From the NCBI GenBank assembly GCA_026545225.1, contig CM048849.1:32560336-32624335 (forward strand): 64,000 nt of DNA. The letters are read 5' to 3'. Below the pieces are notes generated by a model, which had not been told where the DNA came from, did not search any database, and saw only the letters and a program-made list of their open reading frames with translations. This stretch comes from Cornus controversa. Its lineage: Eukaryota; Streptophyta; Magnoliopsida; Cornales; Cornaceae. Shown here one piece after another: positions 48,239 through 60,203 of this stretch. The translations under genes were made by a program, and so were the position numbers. How positions within the stretch are numbered: position 1 is the stretch's first letter; each line of letters starts with the position of its first letter.

Positions 48239-48890
48239 AGAACCTAGAGTTATAGATGAAGTATAAGAGGAAGCTCAACTATAATATTTCATAATGAACC
48301 ACAATAAGTGATTTCAAGTTTAGGCTCAGTGGTGGTTTCTACCAATGAATAATATGCAAATCTAAGCAACAAGAGATGTCCAAATCTAAGCTCAATGGTA
48401 GATCTCTTACTAATAAAAGATATTAAAGTGTATGTATGATGGTAGGTTTTTTCTTGCTCTCTTACACACCCTAAAATGTCTAGGACATTGGGTATTTATA
48501 GTCATTTTTGACATATTACCGTTAGAGCTTTAAAAGAGGCTGTTTGGAAACAAGTTTATAAGAATTTCGAGTCATGTAGACGTCTAGTAATTTTCATGAA
48601 GACGTTTAGCGCTCTTGGTATATCTTTCATCACTTGAATGTTTCGTATTCATCAAGGCATCTAAAGTATAGCATGAATATATCTAGTTGCATATTTACTT
48701 TTGATCAAGACATTTAGATAAAATCATGAAGACGTACGTCTAACCCTAAAACACCAAGAAAATTTGCACTTCCAGTACTTTTCAAAATTGTGAAAAAGTA
48801 GATGTCTAGAAAGAATCATGAAGACGTCTACTTGGCAGGCACTTGCAATGCTTTGTCAACTCCTTAAAAAATATACGTCTATAGGAGGAC
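48239..48890 (-). mobile_element. Copia-type LTR, part 1 (interrupted by the SIRE-like element)
   Basis: Minus-strand TATAAATACCC at about 48487-48499, followed by a leader-like stretch (GTGTGTAAGAGAGCAAG), suggests an LTR read leftwards. Its upstream part carries repeated AGACGTCT motifs (48568-48890), including the perfect AGACGTACGTCT. The same motif resumes at 56745 (GTAGACGTCTAGACA) on the other side of the SIRE insertion. Limits are not resolved. Confidence 0.5.
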
Positions 48891-48895
48891 ATGTA

Positions 48896-50254
48896 TGTTA
48901 GTTGAGCGGTGCGAAAGCGGCTACGAAAGTTAGATTCAAAACCAAGAGGGGGGTGATTTGGTTTACTCACTTTTTGTTTAATCTTTTAGATTATCCAATT
49001 TTAAGTCCAATTAAAGATTAAAGCAATCCCACAAAGTAAGTAAATAAATAAAGTGCAGTAAAATAAATGAATGTACCAGATATACGTGGAAAATCCAGAT
49101 AAAAAAAAAATCACGGGTGAGGCTTGTAGCCTTGGAAAACCAAGTCTACTATCGTCAAAGCAAAGTACAACAAACTCTGTCCCAGACTCACACCCACTTC
49201 ACTCTGACAAGAACTTGATGCGGAACACCTCGGGCTTACTATTGCGACTTACTCGTCCAATTGCTGCAGACTCCCAGCTAATGTCACAGTCTTTACAGAA
49301 GGGTAACTGGAAGAACACGAACACTCAGCAAGTATTCTGTCCCCTTCGTAGTGCGATTTTCTTCTCCTTCCTCCCCAATGAACAGTTATAGAAAAAACTA
49401 ATCCAGTAACTTGATCAAAAAGAAATATTTGAAACATTCTTCGAACAACTGATCAAGCAAAGAGAGACAAACTAAATTACTCAGTGAATATGTGTATGCT
49501 CTCAAAAATATAAACAGAAAAACCAAATTTTCTATAGAAAAATATCTCTATGCTTTCTCTTTCTAAAAATACTTATTTGATGCGTATTGAAAAGCTCCAT
49601 GAAAGCACACTGAGAGAGAAATCATATGAGGTTTTTATAGATGTTAAAACTCTAATTTTTCTTAAAAAAATAAGTTAAAATTCAATTAGAAACAAGTCCC
49701 AATGTTTTAAGGAATTTCAGAGTTCAGTCTCGGTCAAAATAGGAGTGTTACAGAGCCAAAATTTGCTATCAGAGGGCTTGGATCTGTTCAGCCTACTCCT
49801 TGGACCGATCCAGGCTTCTGCCTGTAGAATCCAAGGTCCTAAGACTTCATGGACTAGTCCAACTTAAACCCTGGACCGGTCCAACCTTGAATATATCAAA
49901 AATATGCTCAAAAATCCTATTTTTCAAGGTCGGAACCTCCCAGTTTAAAATATATGTGTTCTCACCACTTTATCTGGACTACGTGAATCTTATAATTGAT
50001 TAAGGATGTTCTCATGCAATCAAAACCATCCAGAAACTTCAATCGATCAAATTTTTGTGCAGACCATTGATTCTTTATTCCGAAGATTCAAGCTTCATCC
50101 CTTTGAAGAACATTTTCATGGTTGGTGTAGAACTTCATGCTCACTATGAGACTTCAATTACATGATCAATTATAAGAATATAAATCAAAGATTATAACTC
50201 GATCATGTTTAGTTTTGACACTGAAGATTGCCAATTACAAAAATATACGTCACA
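48896..50254 (-). repeat. 3' LTR of the SIRE-like element
   Basis: 1,359 bp. In sense it starts TGTGACGTATATTTTTG and ends TCGCACCGCTCAACTAACA. It has the GGACCGGTCC/GGACTAGTCC palindromes at about 49795-49885. At about 49070-49085 it shows the empty site of the TRIM insertion found in the other LTR. Confidence 0.92.
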
Positions 50255-50266
50255 ATCTCCTCCTTT
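50255..50266 (-). other. Polypurine tract of the SIRE-like element
   Basis: AAAGGAGGAGAT on the minus strand, directly before the 3' LTR. Confidence 0.8.
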
Positions 50267-51164
50267 GGCAATTTCGTGACAAAACCAATCCTAAGCAATT
50301 AAAACTTAACCACTGGAAAAATTATATTACAATATGTCTCAAACATCCCAAAATATAAAGAAATATAACTTGAAGATCTCAGACCATTACGAGCAAGCTT
50401 CCAAGCTTCAATTAAAACCTAACCACTTGAAAAATTATATTACAATATGTCCCAAACATCCTAAAATACAAAGAAATATAACTTGAAGATCTCAGAGCAT
50501 CACGAGCAAGCTTCCAAGCTTCATATGTAGTGTCTGCCAAAAACCTGTAAAATCTGCACATCATGCAAACAACACTACCTGTGAAAGCTTAATCAAGAAA
50601 AAATATGCACATCATGTAAACAACACTACTTGTGAAAGCTTAATCAAGAAAATATAATGATAATGATATCATATAAACTCTATGCCAAACTCCCCCTTAA
50701 TCATATAACCAATGAAGTATATTATCTCCCCATATCACAAAGAAACAAGCACATATGTCTCTCTCTTTAGATATGTCTCCCATGTCTCTCCTTTTGTCAA
50801 AGAACCTACACAAGTCTCCCCTTTTTTGGAACAAATTGACAATATAGGAACTATGAGAATAAGAAAGAAACTATCGCACATGTTAAGTGAGATAAAAATA
50901 GAAACTCCACTCAAATATATCATATAAGTCACAAAATAATGGATTGTTACACATAAACATGGTAACGTAAAACAAACATAGAACATAACATGTCTAAGCA
51001 AATAAACATCAAAGACTAGACATAGCATGTTCGAGTAATAAACAAAGAACACAACCAAATACTCAAGTCTAGCAAAATAAACTAACTAGGTGTAAACCAC
51101 CAAGGCCTAATTCTTATCCTCCTCATCACCATCATCAGCTCCAGAGCTCCCGGGTATGGCTCTC

Positions 51165-52185
51165 TTAATCAATGCTTCCAGCTTTGAGAATTTCCTCTTC
51201 AAGTACCTTTCCAACCTTCATGGAGTGATTGTACTGTCTTGCAGTCAAATCACGATTAGAATCTGGAACATAGAGTCCGGGAATAGGAGCATTATCATCA
51301 CTTTCATCCACAGCCTCATCAACATGTCGCCTAACAGCCTCTTTTTGTGCTCTTTCTTTCATCTTGTTAGTAATTGAAGACTTAACATTAGAAGTCGTGA
51401 ACTTTCCTTTGGACTTCTTAACTAATGCATTTAAAGGAATGTACACTTTCTTTGCCTTGAGAATCTTCATCACAATAAATGGGAAATGCAAAACATTGGT
51501 AGGCCTAAAATCATTAGACTCTTGAATTATTGTCCTCAAAATTATAGCCGGCACATTAATCCTATCACCATTCACAATGTGATACAAAATCTCACCTCGA
51601 TGCCTTGACAAATCACCCTTATGATCAAGAGTATAAAACACAATCAAATTAAATGCAGAGACATTGTCAGTGATGTAAGTACTAGAAATTTTATTCTCAA
51701 GCAATGGAGCATTAGGTTCACACAACATTTGAATGATTGCTTCAATGCTTGGTATGTTTTCCTCAGTACATTCATAAGGAAAAATTATACCATCTTCTGC
51801 CTCTGGAACACCAATAACCTCATAAATTAATTGGGTTGTTACCTTGATCTCAATCCTAAAACACTTCACAGTTATCCACAATTCATTCTCACTATAAGCA
51901 AGCACATTGTCATAGAAGTAGCGAACCATGTCGTGAACACAATCTTTGCTTATATTAGCTAAGGAACTCCAACCATTATTTCTGAAGTATGCACAAACTC
52001 CAAATGATAACCTTGCCAAATGATTTCCAAATCAAAGCTTTTTTTCACATCTCATTGATCTACAACCAATCTCTCCTAAAATTCTCAAAGATACTTTCTT
52101 CATCAAAATAATTCAAAGTGAATATTATATTACCTTCCGGTGTGAGAGAAACATCAATCCTTTGTCTCCTTGATCCACCGGCCAT
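51165..52185 (-). pseudogene. SIRE envelope-like / 'putative plant transposon protein' ORF
   Basis: Starts MAGGSRRQRIDVSLTPEGN at 52185, as accessory ORFs of SIRE-type elements do, and runs FDEESIFENFRRDWL to a TAG at 52060. A +1 shift leads into a 284-codon open frame (52019-51165) containing GWSSLANISKDCVHDMVRYF, IYEVIGVPEAEDG, VSAFNLIVFYTLDHKGDLSR, HRGEILYHIVNGDRINVPAI and FPFIVMKILKAKKVYIP, then a Lys/Glu/Asp-rich tail. This layout matches a domain family labelled 'putative plant transposon protein', found 3' of pol in SIRE/Maximus elements. Function is unknown; 'envelope-like' is a historical label and I see no clear membrane anchor. It is broken only once or twice, better preserved than gag. 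Confidence 0.75.
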
Positions 52186-52385
52186 TGCCACAATGAGAGA
52201 AATGCAAAATAACTGTGAAAGCCATTGAGAAATTTTCACAAACACTTGGAGGGCAACCTTTGAAAACATAAGCTTGAATGAAACTTTATTAGCTAAATCT
52301 CCCAAAACCAACACAAATCCTCCAAAGATCAATCTCTTCCACCAATTCAACTTAAAATCAATCACAAATATCAACCAAAATGATG

Positions 52386-53630
52386 TAAATTAAGTAGCAC
52401 AAAGTAGGTTTAGAGTTGAGGCAAAATTAGGGAAAAGAGAGAAAAAGTGCATACAAGGAAGAGGTAAGCACCAAATGAAAACACAAAGCACACAAGCACT
52501 ATAAAATCCTTGGCCAAGCCTATGGGGATCGGTCCAACCTAACCCTAGGAACAGTCCAGCTAGGTGAAATTGGCTTGTTGACCAACTTTGACCAATTTTG
52601 CAATTTTTTAAAAAATTGCTAAAAATGCTCGAAAAATAAGAATAAATTCCTAAAATTTAAAAATAGGAAAATCTTTTTGAATTTTTATTTATGTGAAAAT
52701 AAAAAAATATAATAATCATATAATCATTAAAACCAATTTTTCACATAAAATAACAATGAGTTCTAAAATTTCTGGAAAAATTCAAGAAAATTCACCATTG
52801 CACAATTTTAAAACCCATAATTTTTTCAACAAAATTCATACTTAATTACATGATCATGGCATAATTTCTAATATACAAATATTTATAAAAATTTAGAAAT
52901 TTATCTAACAAATTCTTGTGTGTGTGTTATCCAACATTATCAAAAATTAATCAAATTCTTTTTATTCATTTTCTAAAACATATTGGATGATAAGCAAATA
53001 AAACCACACATGATCAAATATTTTTCATTGAATTTTAATTTTTTTTTTACTTCTAAGGCGGAGGCTTTCACTCTTGCGTGAAGCTAGCTATTTCCTTAAA
53101 ATAACTTCTTTAAAAGATATCTTATTGGAGATTTATGTTGTAGTGGTAGCTTCAAACAAATTCCGAATGTAACTTTTTCCTTTTTTCCTAGATTTTCAGT
53201 AATTTTTTTCATTTTTTGTTGAATAAAAAATAGAATTTTTTCTTTTCATTTTTTTCATTGATCAGTTAAGCCTTCAATGTTACTCATACAATATATTTTA
53301 GTAAATTTCATATTAGTTTTCAATCAATTCTCTCAAAGTTGGACTAGTGCACAAATTGTATGGATTCAAAAGATTCACCTCTAAAAAGAAATAAAAATAG
53401 CACATTAGTCATCAATGCTTAGATCATAAATTCAAATCCATCGATAAACTAAGTGTCCTAATTATGCATTCACAAATCAAAGTGAACTTAAACAGAAATA
53501 TAGAGAATCCACATTATTTGATAGAAAAATATGATTTCCACATTCACATGATTATCATATAAATATAAACAAATCCTAACCTAATCGAAAACATATGGTC
53601 CAATGAAAAACGAATAATGAACATAAGCTT
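52386..53630. other. Interior of the SIRE-like element without coding sense
   Basis: AT-rich. Position corresponds to where pol should lie; no DTG, integrase or FVDD/YVDD-type motif was seen on either strand. Confidence 0.6.
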
Positions 53631-53639
53631 AGTCTATGA

Positions 53640-54720
53640 CCATAAAAGTTCTAATGACCTCAGTTAGGGGATTTTGCACCCAAAGACCTATTAGGAATAA
53701 ATCCCATAGTATCAACAAGCACAAACTTCTCCAAATCTTCCTTTTTCATCCAAATTATTTTGACATGCAACCTATCAGGAAAATAATGTGGAGAAATAGA
53801 AACATTCTTCTTTTTATTTGAATTCTTTTTAGCTTGAGTGTTTTTGGGTTTGTTTCAATTATATGTCTTTCTTGCATGAACCCTATTCTTAGCAAAAGAA
53901 TTATGCACATGAAAATCAGAATTAGAATGTTTTCTCTTCCTATAGGAATTGTGTTGACTATGTCTATTCTTACCACAAAAAGTACAATAAAGCACATTGG
54001 ACACAACATTAGGTTTGAGTGTAGACAAATTCAAGTTCTTGGGTTTAACAAAGACAGTTTTACCCTTAGATGATGACCCAACAAAACTTAATCCTGTCTT
54101 ATCTCCTACAGGCTTACCAACACTACTCATGTTATTAAGCTTAATCTGTCCAAAAGTAAATGTAATCAATTTCTCTTATGAATTTTTTAATTCAGGCTCA
54201 AGAAAATTAATTATAGCAATAAGAGTATTCCTAGCAGAAATAGCTTAACTTACCTCACTATCGAAAAATTTGACTTTACTTTGAAGGTTTTGAATGATAG
54301 CTTTTTCATCATCAATCAATTGTTATTTCTGCTCATTCTCTTTCTTCAAAGTTTTTTTTTCTTTTTTCACCTGCTTCAGCTTCTTAGACTTCTCATTATA
54401 AGTCTTTAACAATGTCTCAAAAACTCTTTGCAACTTGCTTTTATATGGTCTTCATCTGATTGCTCAACTTCTTAATATTTTGAACCAACTTGACTCAGAG
54501 ATGTATACTTCTTTGTTGCACTTACATCAGAAGAAGAATCATTAATAGTATCATCATCAACATGAGCAATAGCAGGAAAGGCAACAAAAACATCTTTCTT
54601 ATTATTTTTACCTCTGAATTTAGAAGAATTTTCTTTTCTAAAATTTTTATTCTTTTTATTATTAAGGAATCATCTATATTGTCTAGCAATGAGATTTCTT
54701 TCATATTAATAGTTTAACAC
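53640..54720 (-). pseudogene. SIRE-like gag, 3' part
   Basis: On the minus strand: NKNFRKENSSKFRGKNNKKD and VFVAFPAIAHVDDDTINDSS, a Lys-rich coiled segment, then VLYCTFCGKNRHSQHNSYRK, a single CCHC knuckle (C-x2-C-x4-H-x4) whose last Cys is Ser. This is the SIRE gag nucleocapsid pattern. Frameshifts and stops are frequent between 54020 and 54480. Confidence 0.72.
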
Positions 54721-54825
54721 ATTACATACATGAGATTGTTGAACCAATTCATCCTCTTTCATACTAGATTCTATGATGAGTTTTGAAAACAAAAGTACTT
54801 CGCAAGGAACTACTCACAAATTAAA

Positions 54826-54846
54826 GAACACTGCTCTGATATCAAT
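54826..54846 (-). other. Primer binding site of the SIRE-like element
   Basis: Directly after the 5' LTR on the minus strand: ATTGATATCAGAGCAGTG, close to the iMet-type site (TGGTATCAGAGC) used by SIRE elements. Confidence 0.82.
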
Positions 54847-56739
54847 TGTGAGTTACATGGTGCAGAAGCGGTTGCGAAAGTTAGATTTAAAACCCAGAGG
54901 GGGGTGATTAGGTTTACTCAATTTTTGTTTAATCTTTTAGATTATCCATTTTTAAGTCCAATTAAAAATTAAAGCAATCCCACAAAATAAGTAAATAAAT
55001 AAAGTGCAGTAAAATAAACGAATGTGTGGTGACCCTTGTGGGCGGGTGTGATATGGGCGAGTGCGAGAGACACTGGACGAGCTATCACACTGGCAGGCTA
55101 CAAGGTGCTCATTCCCACATCACCTGGGTGTGGAAAAGGAGATGTACTTATATGTAGTGTGGTCTTTCCAAATGGTATGAGGCCTTTTGGGGTAAAATCT
55201 AAGAGCAAAACCGTGCGGACGTGGCCCAAAGCGGACAATATTATACCATGTGGTGGAGCGGGTCGTTACAAATGGTATTAGAGCCCGAACTAACCGGAAG
55301 TGTGCCAATAGGGACATCAAGCCTCCTAGGGGGTGGATTGTGGTGACCCTTGTAGGCGGGTACGAGAGACACTAGGCGAGCTACCACACTGGCAGGTTAC
55401 GGGGTGCTTAATCCCACATCGCCTGGGTATGGAGAAGGGGTTGTGCTTATATGTAATGTAGTCTCTCCAAATGGTATGAGGCCTTTTGGGGTAAAACCTA
55501 AGAGCAAAACCATACGGGCTTGGCCCAAAGTGGATAATATCAGACCATGTGGTGGAGCGGGTTGTTACAGAATACACCGGCTATATGTGAAAAATCCAGA
55601 TAAAAAAAAATCATGGGTGAGACTTGTAGCCCCAGAGAACCAAATCAACTATTGTCGAAGCAAAGTACAACAGCCTCTGTCCCAAACTCACACGCACTCC
55701 ACTCTGATAAAAATTTGATGCGGAACATCTTAGGCTTATTATTACGACTCACTCGTCTAATTGTTGCAAACTGCCGGCTATCGTCACAGTCCTTGCAGAA
55801 GGGTAACTGGAAGAACACAAACACTTAGCAAATATTCTATCCCCTTCGTAGTGCGATCTTCTTTTCCTTCCTCCCCAATGAACAGTTGTAGAAGAAATCA
55901 ATCCAGTAACTTGATCAAGAAGAAATATTTGAAGCATTATTCGAACAAAATTGATCAAGCAAAGAGAGACAACCTAAATCACTCAATGAATATATATGTG
56001 CTCTCAAAAATATCAACAGAAAAACCAAGTTCTCTGTAGAAAAATATCTCTATACTTTCTCTCTCTAAAAATACATATTTGATGTGTATTGAAAAGCTCC
56101 ATGAAAGCATAATGAGAGAGAAATCATATGGGATTTTAATAGTTGTTAAAAATCCTAATTTTTTTTGAAAAGCAAGTTTAAAATCAATTGGAAACAAGTC
56201 CCAACATTTTAGAAAATTTTAGAGTTCAGTCCTGGTTAAAATAGGAGTGCTGCAGAGTCAAAATTGGCCATCAGAACCTATTCCTTGGACCGGTCTAAGC
56301 TTCTGCCTATAGAATCCAAGGTCATGAGACTTCATGGACTAGCCCATCCTAAACCCTGAACCAGTCCAACGTTGAATATATAACAAATATGCTCAAAAAT
56401 CTTATTTTTCAAAGTCGGAACCTCCCGATTTGAAATATATATGTTTTCACCACTTTACCTAGACTACATGACTCTTATACTTGATTAAAAATATCCTCAT
56501 CCAATCGAAAACATCTAAAAATTTTAATCAATCAAATCATTGTCCAGACCACTGATGCCTTATTCCGAAGATTCAAGCTTCATCCTTTTGAAGAACATTT
56601 GCATGGTTGGTGTAGAACCTCATGCTCATTCTGAGATTTCAATTACATGATCAATTACAAGAATATAAATCAAATATTACAACTTGATCATGTTTAGTTT
56701 TGACACTGAAAATTATCAATTACAAAAATATACGTCACA
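54847..56739 (-). repeat. 5' LTR of the SIRE-like element, enlarged by a TRIM
   Basis: In sense it starts TGTGACGTATATTTTTG and ends CACCATGTAACTCACA. 1,893 bp including the 545-bp TRIM; without it the length equals that of the 3' LTR to within a few bases. Confidence 0.92.
55025..55569 (+). mobile_element. TRIM (terminal-repeat retrotransposon in miniature), complete
   Basis: Two direct repeats, 55025-55270 (246 bp) and 55339-55569 (231 bp), both TGTGGTGACCCTTGTNGGCG...CGGGTYGTTACA. Between them are a primer site TGGTATTAGAGC (55273-55284), about 45 bp, and a purine tract AGGGGGTGGA before the second repeat. The flanks GAATG and GAATA are a near-perfect 5-bp TSD. No coding capacity. The 3' LTR of the host SIRE element at about 49070-49085 (GAATGTACCAGATATACGTG) shows the site without the insert. 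Confidence 0.92.
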
Positions 56740-56744
56740 ATGTA

Positions 56745-57860
56745 GACGTCTAGACATTTCAAAAATTTTAATTTCAAAAATTTAAGTGCTGAAGTGACAC
56801 CAAGTGATCAAATGACTCTTTTACCATTATGGTGTAAATCATCATCCACAAGTCAAGCCATTTATTAAAGGGACTTTGTCAAATGACCATTATATCCTTA
56901 TAACGCGAGTCATCTACGTTCATGAATCTAGTCAGTTATTCTATAGATCTTTAAATAATATGCTTCATTTTAATTGAAGGTTTTAAAGTCAACTAGTTAA
57001 GAATTGAGTTATTCGAAAGTTATGACAACCATAAACCAACTTAATGTTAACTAAGCCTTATAAAGTAAATGAATTAAGTTCATGGCCTATTACCAAATGT
57101 CTAAGAACCTTTAGAAATGATATGCATAAAGTGCATTAGGTCCCTAGAGTTTACTAAGTCATGAGTTGAACTTTTAAATGAAGTTTACTTTAAAAATAAT
57201 TTTACATTAAATATTAACGCTCACCAATAACTAATTTACCCAAGTTTTGATCTTCAATCTTTGAGCTTTTGGGTACATCATCATATGACTTGGATCCACT
57301 TCAACTTTGTCATTGATCTTTAAGCTTTGAGTTTCATGATTATTTGACTTTACTGAATTTCAAATTCATCATTGAGTTTGATTCTTCTTGTAATTCTATT
57401 TGAAGTCCAAGGCTTTTGATTCTTGAATTATTTAAGTTAATCAAATCGTTCCCATGATAAACACACTCAACTAGACTCATTAGTTCTACACTACAATAGT
57501 TTGTTTTTATCAAAATTACCTAAATACCATTGAGTTGAAATAATGTGGTTAACAAAAATCAAATATAAACTGATAGGAATTGATAAACTCAAATTAATCA
57601 CGAGTGCATTGAATATGTATGTCTACCATTGAGCAAGCATCATATAAAGAATTAGATATGCCCAAAATCATTAGAGACAAATCTTTTTAGCTCAAGTTTT
57701 ACTTGCAACCATGACCCTTAAATCACTACAATTCTAATAAAAGCTACAACTAGAAGATCGCCTAGAGAGTTGGCCAGTCATAGCTTTCACCACTGAGAGC
57801 TTTGATAAGTCAGAAGCTTGTGAATATGTGTTATTAGAGATGTGTTTTATTTTGTAATAT
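56745..57860 (-). mobile_element. Copia-type LTR/element, part 2, limits unresolved
   Basis: Starts with the AGACGTCTAGAC motif that joins to 48890 across the SIRE insertion. The rest is AT-rich and without ORFs; the right limit is not visible. Confidence 0.35.
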
Positions 57861-58120
57861 AAATATGAATGGGTATGAGAGTAAATTCAATATAAATAAT
57901 TTCTTTTCTTTTCTCTCCTTTATCTTTTCCAAAAAAGAATGCAAGTTATTATTATCATTTTTTTTATTTTTCTTCATACTTTATCCAAACACGAATATAG
58001 GTTATTGTTATTATTTCTTTTCATTTATTTTTCTCTCACAATCTTTTCATTTTCATCTTGTTTATCTAAAAAAAACATAAATTTTTTCAGATAATTGAAT
58101 CATAGTCTGAAGTTTCAACA

Positions 58121-58469
58121 CTTGGAGTATCTCTAACCAATGTTTCAAATTTCATACCTCAAATTTATTTGAGGTATGATATGGCAAATTGATATATGGT
58201 ATTTTGGTATACTCCACCCAATATGTCAAATTTATTAATTTATTGCAATTATAAAATACATTTTAAAATAATAATAAGAATCCATAGATTAAAATAATAA
58301 AAAAATTCATTTGGCATACCACTTTTTGATATGCCAAATTTGACATATTTGATGCTATGTCAAATGTCAAGTACGCATTTGAAGTATCAGTTGAAGGAGT
58401 TCCTGATGTCAAAAGTAGCTGGTGTAAATGACACATATGATTTGACATATCAGTTGGAGATGCGCTTAT
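58121..58469. mobile_element. MITE with 'GCATCTCCAAC'-type ends
   Basis: The left end GGAGTATCTCTAACCAATG and the reverse complement of the right end GCGCATCTCCAACTGATATG are inverted and typical of a common plant MITE group (PIF/Harbinger-like). Internal ATATGCCAAATTTGACATAT repeats add hairpins. TSD not clear. Confidence 0.6.
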
Positions 58470-59028
58470 AATTTTATTTTCTTTTGCTTTATTTATTTTT
58501 TGTCCCACCAAATAATATCTAAATAGATTTTGTGCCTATTTGGGGGAGATTCCTGGGGAATTGAATCAGAAAAAATGTTAGTATTGGTAAAATAAGAAAA
58601 AATGACTTTTAATAATAGTTGAAGTCCTAAAAAGTTCGTTCAAAGGAAGTTTACAAAACTTGATTTTGGAAGTAACACATTTTATAGGCAATTTTACCCT
58701 TTTTTTTATCCGGTAAAACTTGCTTATTGAGAGTAATTATTAAGATAAATTTGTTAAATTAAAACTGTGATAATTGTTAAAGACATTTCAAAACATACAT
58801 TCACCAAACAATTTTTTTCTTTTAAATTCCTAAAACATTCATTTTTCAACCTTCATTTTACACCCTCAAAATACCTTAAATATAGGAAAGTTTGTTAAAA
58901 GGTTAAAATAAAAAAAAAAATGGAGAAAAGCTGGAAGATTCAAATAAGTACATATAGAAAGAACCCGCGGCCGGACAGCGCGCCGACAACAAAACAAGAC
59001 CGCCTGTAGAGAGAGAGATAGAGAGACG

Positions 59029-59231
59029 ATGAAGTTTGTGGTGAAAGCATGGAGCAATGGAAGTAAAGCAAGGGCAGGGGTTGTACAGTTGGAGTGCTGC
59101 CCGTATCCAGTAGAAACTCCAGCACTCCTCCTTTCCACTCGTAAAGGCCTGCCGGCTTTCATCTCCCCTGACCTCCTTCCCTCCCTCCCTTCCCCTGGCT
59201 CTCACCTTCTTCAAGTCAGCCCTCTTCACTT
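59029..59231 (+). CDS. First exon, queuine tRNA-ribosyltransferase accessory subunit 2-like (partial)
   Basis: The ATG at 59029 opens 67 codons beginning MKFVVKAWSNGSKARAGVVQ, then ETPALLLSTRKGLPAFISPD and LLPSLPSP, ending at a good donor (CACTT then GTAAGT) after two bases of codon 68. The opening (MKF-VKAW--G-ARAG, ETP-LLLSTRKGLP-FISPDLL) matches what I know of plant QTRT2-like (TGT-family) proteins, the non-catalytic partner of the subunit that puts queuine at tRNA position 34. GC content rises here and a GC-rich, (GA)-bearing leader precedes it (58960-59028), as for a real promoter-proximal exon. No downstream exon was found up to 64000, so intron 1 is at least 4.8 kb or the gene is broken. 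Recognition is by eye on 67 residues. Confidence 0.6.
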
Positions 59232-60203
59232 GTAAGTATTTTTTATATCTTTCTAAAACCGATATGTATATATTTATGAAATCTACATATTGCACATCAG
59301 ATGTTTGTGATATGCTTCGTCACATGAATGTCATTCTTATATCGTCAAGTCAACTCTTCTATATCTATGTATGTGACATGTACACCAACATTTATGTATG
59401 TATGTGTGTTTATTCATTTGTGTACATAACATACGCAGGTCTTTGTGCATTATATATGCATCTGTCCAGGGGCTAAGCCGCCAATTTTTTGTTGGTTTTT
59501 TGTAAGCCAAACTATGAATTAGATCAAATTGATCACATATACCCAATTACGATTTTTTCAATCAGATTTTTTTAATTCGCACAATTTTGAAGCTTTGTCC
59601 GCTTAAAAGAAGAAGAAGAAGAAGAAAAACTACTTATCTGAAAAAAGAACTTGTTTAGCAAAAATAAACATGTTATAAGTTTTGGAAAAAAAAAAAGAAA
59701 ATGTTTGGAAAAAAAAAGGATAATGGTTAAATAATACACTTGAATGCAAGTTTTTTTTTTCTTTTTTCTTTTTGTGAACATTGGAATGACAGAAGAGGTT
59801 CAAATAAAGTCGTGGAAAAGACATCGCAATGGGATGAGGAAGTCAGAGAATAAAAACAAAGAGGGCGTGTTCATCCTATTAAGTCTTGGAAGTGTTGGGG
59901 GATTAATGAAGTCATTTAATAATACCATTAATAAGTTAATAATTAGAAAATGCCTCATGAATGGTAAAAAAGGTACTTCAGTACCTATAACTAGATATTC
60001 AAAGTTGCATAAACTATTGCAGTATTAAACTACTGAATCACGCTATAGAACACTTGGGAAGCAAGTAATGGAGAGTCATAGGGATAGGAAGGAAAACATT
60101 CATATATTATTTAGAGGTTGAGAAACCATATTATAGGTCCCTGAAGATATAGTATGATAGGCTTTGGATGGCGACGCTATTATATATAACATGGAAGGCC
60201 TAA

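Larger units (their letters stand above)
48896..56739 (-). mobile_element. SIRE/Maximus-like Ty1/copia element, pol deleted
   Basis: 7.8 kb, minus strand. Identical TSDs ATGTA flank it at 48891-48895 and 56740-56744. Order in sense direction: 5' LTR (56739-54847), primer site ATTGATATCAGAGCAGTG, gag remnants (about 54720-53640), about 1.2 kb without coding sense, an envelope-like ORF (52185-51165), polypurine tract AAAGGAGGAGAT, 3' LTR (50254-48896). Protease, integrase, reverse transcriptase and RNase H are absent. The solo LTR at 6951-8311 is from the same family. Confidence 0.9.

Noticed and set aside
51165-52019. 284-codon ORF as a host gene
   Set aside because: It lies inside the SIRE-like element between its gag remnants and polypurine tract and matches the accessory ORF of such elements.
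55036-55718. ORFs of 81 and 104 codons in both TRIM repeats
   Set aside because: They read the non-coding TRIM LTRs and recur only because the LTR is duplicated.
58866-59295. Minus-strand ORFs over the QTRT2-like exon
   Set aside because: Antisense shadows; the plus frame has the family-like protein and a splice donor.
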